Shown here in pieces: positions 24,132-39,698 of a DNA stretch of 59,629 bases (within the stretch, counting starts at the first letter, position 1; each line of letters starts with the position of its first letter). Location of the stretch: positions 1 to 59,629 of the forward strand of contig NZ_BCRK01000014.1 of the NCBI RefSeq assembly GCF_001552555.1. Direction: 5' to 3'. Made by a program: the position numbers and the translations under genes. Source of the stretch: Nocardiopsis trehalosi NBRC 14201 (GTDB lineage: Bacteria > Actinomycetota > Actinomycetes > Streptosporangiales > Streptosporangiaceae). The notes under the pieces were generated by a model, which was not told where the DNA came from, made no database searches, and saw only the letters and a list, made by a program, of their open reading frames with translations.

Positions 24132-25178
24132 TTAGCCGGCGGCCGGGTCGGCCCCGGCGGGCGGCGGCGCGGCCAGCCACGCGTCGACCCCCGCCAGCAT
24201 CTCCTTCTTCCGCGCGTCCGGCGCCGCCGACCCCCGGATGGACATGCGGGCCAGCTCGGCGAGCTCGGGGTCGGTGAACCCGAACACCCGGCGGGCGATC
24301 TCGTACTGCTCGGCGAGCCGGGGGCCGAACAGCAGCGGGTCGTCGGTGCCCAGCGCGATCGGGGCCCCCGCCTCGAACAGCCGCCGCAGCGGGACGTGCT
24401 CGATCCGCTCGGCCACGCCCAGCGCGACGTTGGAGCTGGGGCAGACCTCCAGCGTGGTCTCCTGGGTGGCGATGCGCTCCAGCAGGTAGGGGTCCTCGAC
24501 GGCGCGCACCCCGTGCCCGATCCGGTCGGCCGACAGGTCGTCCAGGCACTCGCGGACGCTGCGCGGCCCCTGCAGCTCGCCCCCGTGCGGGGCCGAGAGC
24601 AGGCCCGCGCGGCGCGCGATGCGGAACGCCCCCTCGAAGTCGAGCGCCCGGCCGCGCCGCTCGTCGTTGTTCAGGCCGAACGACACCACCCCCCGGTCGG
24701 CGTACTGCACGGCCAGCCGGGCCAGCGCCTTGGCGTCGAGCGGGTGCCGGGTGCGGTTGGCCGCCACCATGATCCCGATGCCGACCCCGGTGGCGGCCTC
24801 GGCGGCGCGGGCGGCGTCCAGCACCAGCTCCAGGGTCGCGGTGAGCCCGTCGAAGCGCGCCGCGTACCCGCTGGGGTCGACCTGGATCTCCAGCCACCCG
24901 GACCCGGCGGCGCGGTCGTCCTCGGCCGCCTCCAGCAGCAGCCGGTACATGTCGTCCGGCGTGCGCAGCACCGAGCGGGCAATGTCGTAGAGGCGCTGGA
25001 ACCGGAACCAGCCGCGCTCGTCGGTCGCCCGCAGCTTGGGCGGCCATTCCGACACCAGGGCCTGCGGAAGCTGGACCCCGCGCCGCTCGGCGAGGTCGAC
25101 CAGGGTGGGGTGCCGCATCGACCCGGTGAAGTGCAGGTGCAGATGGGCTTTTGGCAACTGGGCGATCGGGCGTTCCAT
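24132..25178 (-). CDS. add: Adenosine deaminase
   Basis: This 348-residue cytoplasmic enzyme hydrolyses adenosine to inosine in purine salvage. Metal-binding HLHLHF appears at residues 12-17, just after the start. The catalytic region has LSAPHGGEL, the metal-ligand segment DRIGHGVRA follows, and LGTDDPLLFG carries the Asp pair near the C-terminus. The usual HxHLxGS motif is here HLHFTGS, a common actinobacterial variant of this family. The start ATG at 25178 is the first residue of the conserved fold (MERPIAQLPKAHLHLH). It is convergent with murB, as in Streptomyces. Confidence 0.94.
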   Translation of the reverse strand: MERPIAQLPKAHLHLHFTGSMRHPTLVDLAERRGVQLPQALVSEWPPKLRATDERGWFRFQRLYDIARSVLRTPDDMYRLLLEAAEDDRAAGSGWLEIQVDPSGYAARFDGLTATLELVLDAARAAEAATGVGIGIMVAANRTRHPLDAKALARLAVQYADRGVVSFGLNNDERRGRALDFEGAFRIARRAGLLSAPHGGELQGPRSVRECLDDLSADRIGHGVRAVEDPYLLERIATQETTLEVCPSSNVALGVAERIEHVPLRRLFEAGAPIALGTDDPLLFGPRLAEQYEIARRVFGFTDPELAELARMSIRGSAAPDARKKEMLAGVDAWLAAPPPAGADPAAG

Positions 25179-25276
25179 GTCCTAAGGGTGCCCTACCGCG
25201 CCCGCGCGCGCCGCCGCGTCCGGCCGAAAAGGCGGCCGTGCGGGGCCGAGCGGCCCGAAGGGCTCCCCGGACGGCG

Positions 25277-25310
25277 CGAGGGGCGCCCCGGACCTCCGGG
25301 GCGCCCCTCG
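25277..25310 (-). terminator. Terminator after aspC
   Basis: A perfect 16-bp stem (25277-25292 with 25295-25310) and 2-nt loop lie 24 nt past the minus-strand stop codon of the aminotransferase gene. Confidence 0.8.
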
Positions 25311-25333
25311 GCGCGGGCGGTGCGGCGGGGCCG

Positions 25334-26542
25334 TCAGCCGGCCTCGCCCAGCAGCTTCTGCAGCCGGCCGACGCCCTCGGCCAGGTCGGCGTCGCCCAGC
25401 GCGTAGGACAGCCGCAGGTAGCCCGGGGTGCCGAACGCCTCGCCCGGCACGACCGCGACCTCGGCCTGCTCCAGCACGAGTTCTGCCAGCTCCGCGGAGG
25501 TCTGCGGCCGCCGGCCGCGGATCTCCTTGCCCAGGACGCCCTTGACCGAGGGGTAGGCGTAGAACGCGCCCTGCGGCTCGGGGCAGAGCACCCCGGGGAT
25601 CTCGTTGAGCATCCGCACGATGGTCTGCCGCCGCCGGTCGAACGCGGTGCGCATCTCGCCGACGGCGGAGAGGTCGCCGGAGACCGCGGCGAGCGCCGCC
25701 ACCTGGGACACGTTGGCGACGTTGGAGGTGGCGTGCGACTGGAGGTTGCCGGCCGCCTTCACGACGTCCTTGGGGCCGATGATCCACCCCACGCGCCAGC
25801 CGGTCATGGCGTAGGTCTTGGCCACCCCGTTGACGACGACGGTGCGGTCGGCCAGCTCGGGGACCTCCACCGGCAGCGAGGTGAAGCGCGCGTCGCCGTA
25901 CACCAGGTGCTCGTAGATCTCGTCGGTGAGCACCCACAGGCCGTGCTCGGCGGCCCACCGGCCGATCTCGCGCACCTGCTCCGGCGGGTAGACCGCGCCG
26001 GTCGGGTTGGACGGCGAGACGAACACCAGCACCTTGGAGCGGTCGGTACGGGCGGCCTCCAGCTGCTCCACGGTGGCCAGGTACCCGGTCGTCTCGTCGG
26101 TCACGACGTAGCGGGGGACGCCGCCGGCCAGCTTGATGGACTCCGGGTAGGTGGTCCAGTACGGGGCGATGACGATGACCTCGTCGCCCGGGTCGAGCAG
26201 GGTGGCGAACGCCTCGTAGATCGCCTGCTTGCCGCCGTTGGTCACCAGGATCTGGGCGGGGTCCACCTCGTAGCCGGAGTCGCGCAGCGTCTTGGCCGCC
26301 AGCGCCTCCTTCAGCTCGGGCAGGCCGCCGGCCGGCGTGTAGCGGTGGAAGCGCGGCTCGCGGCAGGCCTGCACCGCGGCCTCGACGATGTAGTCGGGGG
26401 TCGGGAAGTCGGGCTCCCCGGCGCCGAAGCCGATGACGGGGCGGCCGGCCGCCTTCATGGCCTTGGCCTTCGCGTCGACCGCCAGCGTCGCGGACTCGGA
26501 GATGCCGCCGATACGTGCGGAGATACGGGGTCGGTCAGTCAT
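25334..26542 (-). CDS. aspC: Class I/II aminotransferase, aspartate aminotransferase type
   Basis: This 402-residue PLP enzyme transfers an amino group, most likely from aspartate to 2-oxoglutarate. The PLP lysine is Lys242 in [28 protein letters not shown] and [14 protein letters not shown] are the substrate- and cofactor-pocket motifs of fold type I aminotransferases of subgroup I gamma. ATG at 26542 starts [13 protein letters not shown], the conserved N-terminus. It lies between add and the divergent tRNA-Trp, as in Streptomyces, with its own terminator. The exact substrate range could include prephenate in some relatives. Confidence 0.92.
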   Translation of the reverse strand: MTDRPRISARIGGISESATLAVDAKAKAMKAAGRPVIGFGAGEPDFPTPDYIVEAAVQACREPRFHRYTPAGGLPELKEALAAKTLRDSGYEVDPAQILVTNGGKQAIYEAFATLLDPGDEVIVIAPYWTTYPESIKLAGGVPRYVVTDETTGYLATVEQLEAARTDRSKVLVFVSPSNPTGAVYPPEQVREIGRWAAEHGLWVLTDEIYEHLVYGDARFTSLPVEVPELADRTVVVNGVAKTYAMTGWRVGWIIGPKDVVKAAGNLQSHATSNVANVSQVAALAAVSGDLSAVGEMRTAFDRRRQTIVRMLNEIPGVLCPEPQGAFYAYPSVKGVLGKEIRGRRPQTSAELAELVLEQAEVAVVPGEAFGTPGYLRLSYALGDADLAEGVGRLQKLLGEAG

Positions 26543-26613
26543 GCCCCCATGCTTTCACGTGGCGCTCCCCGCTTTCGCGGAAGGGCGGGGCCCACCGTCC
26601 CGGCTATTCCGGG

Positions 26614-26643
26614 TTGGTCCTCGGCGGCCACCTGGCATAGACT
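26614..26643 (+). promoter_or_regulatory. Probable promoter upstream of tRNA-Trp and secE
   Basis: TTGGTC (26614-26619), 18-nt spacer, TAGACT (26638-26643). A second -10 candidate, TATGGT at 26717-26722, is nearer to the tRNA. Confidence 0.5.
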
Positions 26644-26744
26644 CGGGCAACCGATGGACCGGGGACGTCTCCCGCCGGGCCGCGCCGTATCCGCGCGCCC
26701 ACGGACCGACTCCGGCTATGGTGGGAACCACGCGGTTCCGCTGA

Positions 26745-26817
26745 AGGGCAGTGGCTCAATTGGTAGAGCACCGGTCTCCAAAACCGGCGGTTGGGGGTTC
26801 GAGTCCCTCCTGCCCTG
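26745..26817 (+). tRNA. tRNA-Trp (CCA)
   Basis: AGGGCAG pairs with CTGCCCT. The anticodon is CCA in ggtctCCAaaacc, the T-arm is GGTTCGAGTCC, and the 3' CCA is not encoded. Its position just upstream of secE is conserved in many bacteria. Confidence 0.96.
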
Positions 26818-26923
26818 CGTAGGACACTTGGGCGAGCGCGCGCTCCGCTGGTCGGGGCGCCGCTCATTCAGGCAGTTCCGCCGGAATACCGCCAGCCGAA
26901 CCGTCGACCCCTAAGGACCTCAG

Positions 26924-27196
26924 GTGACACAGACTGACGCCGACGCGAAGCCGGAGAAGGAGCGCAAGCGTCGTACCGGTCCGGTGACCTTCACCAAGCA
27001 GGTCGTCGGCGAGCTCCGCAAGGTCCGCTGGCCCACGCGCCGCGAACTCCTCACCTACACGGTCGTCGTGATCGTGTTCGTCGTCATCATGGTCGGCTAC
27101 ATCTCGCTGCTCGACTTCGGCTTCGGCGAGGCGGTCACCTGGGTCTACGGCCAGCTCGGCGCCCCCTCCACCGGTGCGGCGGCCGTCCCGCAGTGA
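26924..27196 (+). CDS. secE: Preprotein translocase subunit SecE
   Basis: This 90-residue subunit clamps SecY in the membrane translocon. A charged, Lys/Arg-rich N-terminal tail (about 20 residues) precedes the conserved amphipathic helix [17 protein letters not shown] single membrane span follows ([18 protein letters not shown]). GTG at 26924 begins MTQTDADAK after an AAGGACC ribosome site. It lies between tRNA-Trp and nusG, the standard arrangement. Confidence 0.96.
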   Translation: MTQTDADAKPEKERKRRTGPVTFTKQVVGELRKVRWPTRRELLTYTVVVIVFVVIMVGYISLLDFGFGEAVTWVYGQLGAPSTGAAAVPQ

Positions 27197-27369
27197 CGCC
27201 CCGTCCCGGAGCCCCGGGGACCGCACGGCCCCCCTCGCGGGGCCGCCTGGCCGCATCGCGCCCGCTGACACCGTAAGCTGGGCGGTAACCGGCATCGGCG
27301 CCATCGAATCCCCGCCCCGTCCAGGGCGCGCAGCCGCCGACCGCGCAACCGACGACAGAAAGAGCAGCC

Positions 27370-28242
27370 GTGTCCGAGTCCCCACTGACCTCTGACGACG
27401 TCCCCGCCGAGGAGCCGGATCAGTCGTCGGGTGAGGCCACCGCCCGGTCCGCCGACGCGGACCCCGGCGACCCGGCCCCCGAGGCCGTGGCCGACGACGC
27501 GGCGGACGGCGGCGAGGCCCCGGAGGCCGCGTCCGCTCCCGAGGACGCGTCCGGCGACGGCGACGAGCCCGACGACGTCGAGCCCGACGCGGCCGACGAC
27601 ACCGAGGACGGCGACGCCGAGGCCGACGCCGAGCCCGAGCTCCCCAAGCTCGACCCGGTCGAGGAGTTCAAGATCGAACTCCGCATGCTGCCGGGCGACT
27701 GGTACGTCGTGCACACCTACGCGGGCTACGAGAACCGCGTCAAGGCCAACGTCGAGAGCCGCACCCAGTCGCTCAACATGGAGGAGTACATCTTCCAGGT
27801 CGAGGTGCCCACGCAGGAGGTCACCGAGGTCAAGAGCGGCAAGCGGCAGCAGGTCACCGAGAAGGTGCTCCCCGGCTACGTGCTCGTCCGCATGGAGCTG
27901 ACCGACGAGTCCTGGGCGGCCATCCGCAACACCCCCGGTGTCACCGGCTTCGTGGGCCTGTCCAACCGGCCCGCGCCGCTCAGCATCCAGGAGGTCGCCG
28001 ACCTGCTGGCCCCCGAGCCCGAGGTCGCCCCGGAGCAGGCCAAGAAGGAGAAGGCCGAGACCCGCTCCGACGTCGCCTACGACATCGGCGAGTCCGTCAC
28101 GGTCATGGAGGGCCCGTTCGCCACGCTGCCCGCGACGGTGAGCGAGATCAACCCCGACACCCAGAAGCTCAAGGTGCTCGTCTCCATCTTCGGCCGCGAG
28201 ACCCCGGTCGAGCTGGCGTTCAACCAGGTCTCCAAGATCTGA
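27370..28242 (+). CDS. nusG: Transcription termination/antitermination factor NusG
   Basis: This 290-residue factor binds RNA polymerase and ribosomal protein S10 and links transcription with translation or Rho. Residues 1 to ~95 form an acidic disordered tail, a standard actinobacterial addition. The NGN domain starts at [19 protein letters not shown] and includes [13 protein letters not shown]. The KOW domain follows ([18 protein letters not shown]) and ends FNQVSKI. GTG at 27370 follows GAAAGAG. It is 173 bp after secE, and a GC hairpin in that gap (27226-27245) may attenuate read-through. Confidence 0.97.
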   Translation: MSESPLTSDDVPAEEPDQSSGEATARSADADPGDPAPEAVADDAADGGEAPEAASAPEDASGDGDEPDDVEPDAADDTEDGDAEADAEPELPKLDPVEEFKIELRMLPGDWYVVHTYAGYENRVKANVESRTQSLNMEEYIFQVEVPTQEVTEVKSGKRQQVTEKVLPGYVLVRMELTDESWAAIRNTPGVTGFVGLSNRPAPLSIQEVADLLAPEPEVAPEQAKKEKAETRSDVAYDIGESVTVMEGPFATLPATVSEINPDTQKLKVLVSIFGRETPVELAFNQVSKI

Positions 28243-28279
28243 CGGGTGCGGCCATCGGCAGATGGCGCGTAGACTTGAC

Positions 28280-28304
28280 GGGTCCGCCTCTTCGAGGCGG
28301 GCCC
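28280..28304 (+). terminator. Hairpin in the nusG-rplK gap
   Basis: An 11-bp stem (one G-T pair) with a TTC loop is followed by a second 6-bp hairpin at 28311-28326 and CTTATTC. A TAGACT hexamer just upstream (28270-28275) may instead be a -10 box for rplKA, putting the hairpin at the 5' end of that message. Either reading is possible. Confidence 0.5.
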
Positions 28305-28467
28305 GTCGTGCCCCGCTCCGGCGGGGCTTATTCGCGCCCCGTCCGGGTCCCGGCGGGCGCGGCCCTCCACACCGTGGAGACGGGTCGGCCCCCACTCCCC
28401 ACGCGCGGTGGCACGCGCGCGGGCGAAGGGCCCACATCCAAATCGCGAACCAGGCAAAGGACCCGAA

Positions 28468-28896
28468 ATGCCTCCGAAGAAGAAGATCGCGGCACTCGTC
28501 AAAGTGCAGCTCCCCGCCGGCCAGGCGACCCCGGCGCCGCCCGTCGGTACCGCCCTCGGTCCGCACGGCGTCAACATCATGGACTTCTGCAAGCAGTACA
28601 ACGCTGCGACCGAAGCCCAGCGCGGCAGCGTCATCCCCGTAGAGATCACCATCTACGAGGACCGCTCGTTCACCTTCGTCACCAAGACGCCGCCGGCGCC
28701 GAAGCTCATCCTCAAGGCCGCAGGCCTGGAGAAGGGCGCCACGGACCCCAGCCGCAGCGTCGCCGGCTCCATCTCCATGGACCAGGTGCGCGAGATCGCG
28801 CAGACCAAGCTCCCCGACCTGAACACCGACGACGTCGAGGCCGCCACCAAGATCGTCGCCGGCACCGCCCGCTCCATGGGCATCGAGGTCAAGTAG
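28468..28896 (+). CDS. rplK: Ribosomal protein L11
   Basis: This 142-residue protein binds the GTPase centre of 23S rRNA with L10/L12 and is the contact site of thiopeptides. The N-terminal domain has [20 protein letters not shown], whose prolines line the thiopeptide site, and [12 protein letters not shown] follows. The C-terminal rRNA-binding domain ends [11 protein letters not shown] chose ATG at 28468 ([11 protein letters not shown]) with CAAAGGACC upstream; the longer frame from 28408 lacks conservation. It heads the rplK-rplA unit. Confidence 0.97.
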   Translation: MPPKKKIAALVKVQLPAGQATPAPPVGTALGPHGVNIMDFCKQYNAATEAQRGSVIPVEITIYEDRSFTFVTKTPPAPKLILKAAGLEKGATDPSRSVAGSISMDQVREIAQTKLPDLNTDDVEAATKIVAGTARSMGIEVK

Positions 28897-28963
28897 CAGG
28901 TCCCAGGTCACCCGTGGCAGGGCCAGGCGCTGGTCCGGACCACACGTCTCACAGGAGATCCAC

Positions 28964-29665
28964 GTGAAGCGCAGCAAGAACTTCCGCAAAGCGGCCGAGC
29001 AGATCGACCGCGACCGGCTGTACGCCCCCGCCGAGGCCGTGAAGCTGGCCAAGGAGAGCAGCTCCACCAAGTTCGACTCGACCGTCGAGGTCGCCCTGCG
29101 GCTGGGCGTCGACCCCCGCAAGGCCGACCAGATGGTCCGCGGCACCGTCAACCTGCCCCACGGCACCGGCAAGACCGCCCGGGTCCTGGTCTTCGCGACC
29201 GGTGACCGTGCCGAGCAGGCCCGCGCCGCGGGCGCCGACTTCGTCGGTGACGACGACCTGGTCGAGGAGATCCAGAAGGGCTTCCTCGACTTCGACGCCG
29301 TCGTCGCCACCCCGGACCTCATGGGCAAGGTCGGCCGCCTCGGCCGGGTGCTCGGTCCGCGCGGCCTCATGCCGAACCCGAAGACCGGCACCGTCACCCC
29401 CGACGTCGCCAAGGCCGTCACCGAGATCAAGGGCGGCAAGATCGAGTTCCGGGTGGACCGGCACGGCAACCTGCACTTCATCATCGGCAAGACGTCGTTC
29501 GGCGAGGAGCAGCTCCTCGAGAACTACGCCGCCGCTCTGGACGAGGTGCTGCGGCTCAAGCCGTCCGCCGCGAAGGGCCGCTACATCCGCAAGGCCACGG
29601 TGACCACCACCATGGGCCCGGGCATCCCGGTCGACCCGAACGTCACCCGCGTCGCGGCCGCCTGA
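28964..29665 (+). CDS. rplA: Ribosomal protein L1
   Basis: L1 forms the mobile stalk at the E site and represses its own operon by binding mRNA. The 233-residue protein begins [20 protein letters not shown] and contains the RNA-binding [16 protein letters not shown] and a C-terminal [15 protein letters not shown] at 28964 follows AGGAGATC at good spacing. The frame lies 67 bp after rplK. The coding frame ends before the L10 leader region, so transcription probably stops or weakens here. Confidence 0.97.
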   Translation: MKRSKNFRKAAEQIDRDRLYAPAEAVKLAKESSSTKFDSTVEVALRLGVDPRKADQMVRGTVNLPHGTGKTARVLVFATGDRAEQARAAGADFVGDDDLVEEIQKGFLDFDAVVATPDLMGKVGRLGRVLGPRGLMPNPKTGTVTPDVAKAVTEIKGGKIEFRVDRHGNLHFIIGKTSFGEEQLLENYAAALDEVLRLKPSAAKGRYIRKATVTTTMGPGIPVDPNVTRVAAA

Positions 29666-29789
29666 CCCGATCGCTCCACCGCCGGCGCCCCGGTCCGTTC
29701 CCGGACCGGGGCGCCGCCGTGTGCGGGCCGTGTGCCGGGTCCGGGGCCGGCCGTTCCGGCGCGTGGCGCGACCACTCTCGGGCATCGCC

Positions 29790-29795
29790 TACGAT
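29790..29795 (+). promoter_or_regulatory. -10 box for rplJL
   Basis: TACGAT lies about 6 nt upstream of the start of the predicted L10 leader. No clear -35 was assigned. From 29666 to 29789 I see no other feature. Confidence 0.45.
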
Positions 29796-29799
29796 GGGA

Positions 29800-29926
29800 G
29801 ACGCCGAAGACCGCCGGTCGCCACCCAACGGGTGGCCCAAGGTCCCATGCGAATGGGCGGCCCGCGCAGGTGTGATGTGAGCAGTGGTGGACTCCGCCCC
29901 CGTTCTCCGGGTGGCCGGCCGCCGAT
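29800..29926 (+). promoter_or_regulatory. L10 leader (autoregulatory mRNA element of rplJL)
   Basis: The leader contains the conserved blocks gccgaagaccgccgg and gcgcaggtgtga, typical of the ribosomal L10 leader of Gram-positive bacteria. Excess L10-(L12) complex binds this structure and represses the operon. The intervening arm (cacccaacgggtg) forms a short hairpin. It is followed at once by an attenuator-like terminator (29927-29960). Assignment is from pattern; a covariance-model hit would settle it. Confidence 0.72.
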
Positions 29927-29960
29927 GCCCCGTGCGCCCGCGCCCGGGGCTTTTCGTTTT
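29927..29960 (+). terminator. Intrinsic terminator in the rplJ leader (attenuator)
   Basis: Stem GCCCCG/CGGGGC (29927-29932 with 29945-29950) followed by TTTTCGTTTT. This is the only hairpin in the window with a real T-tract, and it lies 62 nt before rplJ, as expected for L10-controlled attenuation. Confidence 0.75.
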
Positions 29961-30022
29961 CCCACCGCCGCCCGCACCGTGGGGCCCTGGACGATCCGGC
30001 GTTCACTGTTGGAAGGAGTCCC

Positions 30023-30547
30023 ATGGCGAGGCCGGACAAGGCAGCCGCGGTCGCCGAGCTCACGGAGGAGTTCCAGAGCTCGCAGGGCGCCGTGCTGACC
30101 GAATACCGGGGGCTCAGTGTGGCGCAGCTCACCGAGCTGCGCCGTAGCCTCGGCCAGAACGCGCGATTCCGCATCGTCAAGAACACGCTGAGCAAGATCG
30201 CCGCCGACGAGGCCGGTCTTGACAAGCAGGTCCAGGACCTGTTCGAGGGCCCCTCCGCCATCGCCTTCGTCCGCGGTGACGTGGTCGAGGCCGCCAAGGG
30301 CCTGCGTGACTTCTCGAAGGCGAACGCGCCGCTGGTGATCAAGGGCGGCGTCATCGACGGCAAGGCGATGAGCCCCGACGAGATCAACCGGCTGGCCGAT
30401 CTCGAGTCCCGCGAGGTCATCCTCGCGAAGCTGGCCGGCGCGCTCAAGGCCAAGCAGGGCCAGGCCGCCGCGCTGTTCCAGGCTCTGCCGAGCAAGGCCG
30501 TGCGGCTCGCCCAGGCGCTGCACGACAAGCGTTCGTCCGAAGCCTAA
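30023..30547 (+). CDS. rplJ: Ribosomal protein L10
   Basis: L10 is the base of the L12 stalk. The 174-residue protein starts [20 protein letters not shown], contains [18 protein letters not shown] and [14 protein letters not shown], and ends with a C-terminal helix that binds L12 dimers. GGAAGGAG lies upstream of the ATG with proper spacing. It is governed by the L10 leader and attenuator and followed by rplL after 102 bp. Confidence 0.97.
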   Translation: MARPDKAAAVAELTEEFQSSQGAVLTEYRGLSVAQLTELRRSLGQNARFRIVKNTLSKIAADEAGLDKQVQDLFEGPSAIAFVRGDVVEAAKGLRDFSKANAPLVIKGGVIDGKAMSPDEINRLADLESREVILAKLAGALKAKQGQAAALFQALPSKAVRLAQALHDKRSSEA

Positions 30548-30649
30548 GAAACCCCGTCACACCTGTCGGCGCCGCCCGCGCGCCGGTGAGTCTGGCTCGG
30601 CCCGGCGCCGCGGAGCGCCCGTGCCGTGAGAGAAAGAGAGACCGCAACC

Positions 30650-31033
30650 ATGGCGAAGCTCAGCACCGAAGAGCTGCTCAGCGCGTTCGAGGAGATGACC
30701 CTCCTGGAGCTGGCGGACTTCGTGAAGGAGTTCGAGACCAAGTTCGACGTCACCGCCGCCGCCCCGGCCGCGGTCGTGGCCGCCGCCGGTGGCGGCGAGG
30801 CCGCCCCCGCCGAGGAGGAGAAGGACGAGTTCGACGTCGTCCTCGAGGCCGCCGGCGACAAGAAGATCCAGGTCATCAAGGAGGTCCGCGGCCTCACGAG
30901 CCTGGGCCTCAAGGAGGCCAAGGACCTCGTCGACAACGCCCCGAAGCCGCTGCTGGAGGGTGTCAACAAGGAGACCGCCGAGAAGGCCAAGGCCGCCCTC
31001 GAGGGCGCCGGCGCCACGGTCACCCTGAAGTAG
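30650..31033 (+). CDS. rplL: Ribosomal protein L7/L12
   Basis: This 127-residue stalk protein recruits translational GTPases. The N-terminal dimerisation domain ([21 protein letters not shown]) is joined by an Ala/Gly/Glu hinge ([21 protein letters not shown]) to the factor-binding domain ([24 protein letters not shown]). I chose ATG at 30650 (MAKLSTEE) because AAAGAGAG lies upstream; a GTG 24 nt earlier would add unconserved residues. It is followed by a strong hairpin and then the inserted toxin-antitoxin pair. Confidence 0.96.
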   Translation: MAKLSTEELLSAFEEMTLLELADFVKEFETKFDVTAAAPAAVVAAAGGGEAAPAEEEKDEFDVVLEAAGDKKIQVIKEVRGLTSLGLKEAKDLVDNAPKPLLEGVNKETAEKAKAALEGAGATVTLK

Positions 31034-31068
31034 GCAGTCCGGCCGCCGTCCCCGACGGCGCCCACCGC

Positions 31069-31096
31069 AAGGGCGGTCCCCCCGGGGGCCGCCCTT
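31069..31096 (+). terminator. Hairpin after rplL
   Basis: AAGGGCGG (31069-31076) pairs with CCGCCCTT (31089-31096), and C/G runs pair inside. A partial terminator after rplL is common in bacteria where rpoBC is read at lower level. Confidence 0.65.
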
Positions 31097-31145
31097 CGCC
31101 GTGTCCCGGGTGGATCGAATTCGCTGCGGATGAACCGCGTCTCCT

Positions 31146-31164
31146 GGTATCACTGCGGTATCAC
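31146..31164 (+). promoter_or_regulatory. Direct-repeat operator of the toxin-antitoxin pair
   Basis: GGTATCAC occurs twice (31146-31153 and 31157-31164), 11 bp apart, one DNA turn. The repeats sit where the -35 region of the predicted antitoxin promoter falls, and they are absent elsewhere nearby. Ribbon-helix-helix antitoxins typically bind such spaced repeats to repress their own operon. Confidence 0.65.
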
Positions 31165-31170
31165 GTTGTT

Positions 31171-31176
31171 TATAGT
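31171..31176 (+). promoter_or_regulatory. -10 box of the toxin-antitoxin promoter
   Basis: TATAGT ends 6 nt before the ATG at 31183. The transcript should start at the A of the start codon, giving a leaderless antitoxin mRNA. Confidence 0.65.
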
Positions 31177-31182
31177 CGGGAC

Positions 31183-31386
31183 ATGGCGATGACACTGCGG
31201 CTGACCGAAAGAGAGACCGAGCTGCTGCGGGCCCAGGCCGAGGCGGAGGGGCGGAGCATGCAGCAGGTCATGCGCTCGGCCTTGGAGGAGTACGTCGACC
31301 GGCGCACGGTCGACGACCGTGTGGCGCGCGCGACCGACGAGAGCGTCGCGAAGTGGTCGGGCCTTCTCCGGAGGCTCGGGGAGTGA
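31183..31386 (+). CDS. Ribbon-helix-helix antitoxin
   Basis: This 67-residue protein begins MAMTLRLTERETELLRAQAE, a strand followed by a helix typical of the CopG/Arc ribbon-helix-helix fold. GRSMQQVMRSALEEYVDRR forms the second helix. The C-terminal ~20 residues (ESVAKWSGLLRRLGE) would bind and cover the toxin. ATG at 31183 lacks a Shine-Dalgarno and is probably leaderless; ATG at 31189 is an alternative. The stop overlaps the GTG of the Doc gene (GTGA), a standard toxin-antitoxin arrangement. The pair stands between rplL and rpoB, an unexpected site for an accessory module. Confidence 0.85.
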   Translation: MAMTLRLTERETELLRAQAEAEGRSMQQVMRSALEEYVDRRTVDDRVARATDESVAKWSGLLRRLGE

Positions 31387-31754
31387 CCATCCACCTCACA
31401 CTGGAGCACGTCCTCGGTATCGCCGAGAAGGTGCTCGGCGCCGAGCCGAAGGTGCGCGATCTCGGTCTGCTGGAGTCGGCCGTCCACCGGCCGACCGCAG
31501 AGATGTTCGGGAGGGAGCTCTACCCCGACCTCCACCTCAAGGCGGCGGCGCTCCTGCAGTCGATCGGCACGAACCACGCGCTGTTCGACGGCAACAAGCG
31601 ATTGGCATGGGCGGCGATGGACGTCTTCCTCGCCGTCAACGGACGCGAGGTCGTCACCGATGAGGACGCGGCGTACGACTTCGTGATCGCCGTGGTGACC
31701 AGTGAGCTGTCCGATGTCTCCGCGATCGCCGATGTCCTTAGGTCGTGGACCTAG
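31383..31754 (+). CDS. doc: Doc family toxin (Fic fold kinase)
   Basis: This 123-residue protein has the Fic/Doc active-site loop NHALFDGNKRLAW with His65, Asp69, Gly70, Asn71, Lys72 and Arg73. Doc toxins phosphorylate elongation factor Tu and stop translation. The N-terminal part (LTLEHVLGIAEKVLG) and ESAVHRPTAEMFG are also typical of Doc. Catalytic residues are intact, so the toxin should be active unless held by the preceding antitoxin. GTG at 31383 overlaps the antitoxin stop codon, so translation is coupled. The tuf gene that would encode its target is about 17 kb downstream in this window. Confidence 0.92.
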   Translation: MTIHLTLEHVLGIAEKVLGAEPKVRDLGLLESAVHRPTAEMFGRELYPDLHLKAAALLQSIGTNHALFDGNKRLAWAAMDVFLAVNGREVVTDEDAAYDFVIAVVTSELSDVSAIADVLRSWT

Positions 31755-31939
31755 GTGTCTCGCCCCCGGCACGGTCCCGGACCCAACAGGCATTCCCCGT
31801 TGTCTGGTGGCTCACACCACATGGGGGCTGTGGGACCTCTCACGGCGGCGGAATCCCCCCATACACGGGACACGGGCTTGACGGATCCGCCGGTTGGGGC
31901 GATGCTGCGTGGTGTCGTGACTGACCCGGGGGGACGTTG
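31755..31939. other. Gap between doc and the rpoB promoter
   Basis: Of the 410 bp between doc and rpoB, the first 185 bp show no gene or clear hairpin that I can support. The remainder is the rpoB promoter and leader. Confidence 0.5.
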
Positions 31940-31969
31940 TTGGACAGCGGTGTAGTATTCGGCTACACT
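31940..31969 (+). promoter_or_regulatory. rpoB promoter
   Basis: TTGGAC (31940-31945), an 18-nt spacer, TACACT (31964-31969). The transcript would start near 31976 inside a 13-nt imperfect direct repeat (ctgcccttttgcg / ctgccctttgacg) and carry an untranslated leader of about 190 nt. It allows rpoBC to be expressed independently of rplJL and of the inserted toxin-antitoxin pair. Confidence 0.7.
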
Positions 31970-32164
31970 GCCCTTTTGCGCTGCCCTTTGACGTTCCCTG
32001 TGCCGGTGTCCGTGCGTGGAGCCTGATTCTTCGCGAAGAGTCGGCCCGAACGCCCGTTCTCCAGCCCGAGACCCGCCGACCTGCCTCGGTGGATCTCCGT
32101 ACTTCCTCAGGGACGTCCGGCGTGCGCGCGCATCAACCGCCACAAGCCTTCGGAAGGACCCCTG

Positions 32165-35632
<3,468 letters not shown>

Positions 35633-35666
35633 CTTCCGCGATCTTCAAGAGCAGGGGACGAAATAA

Positions 35667-39542
<3,876 letters not shown>

Positions 39543-39583
39543 CCCGAGAGGCGACCGGAGAGATCGGTTGATCGATCCGAGGA

Positions 39584-39622
39584 CGGCGGTAGTCCACCCC
39601 GGGCGGGGTGGAACTACCGCCG
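39584..39622 (+). terminator. Terminator after rpoBC
   Basis: A 10-bp perfect stem (39584-39593 with 39613-39622) extended by CACCCC/GGGGTG across a small bulge, followed by TTCGTCGTTCT. Confidence 0.85.
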
Positions 39623-39698
39623 TTCGTCGTTCTCGGTCGGCATACTCGTATACGGATGGGGACTTGAGCGCTCAGGCGCGGTCGGGAGATCGAGGACA

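Noticed and set aside
27370-27660. Acidic N-terminal region of NusG as a fusion
   Set aside because: A long acidic tail is a standard feature of actinobacterial NusG.
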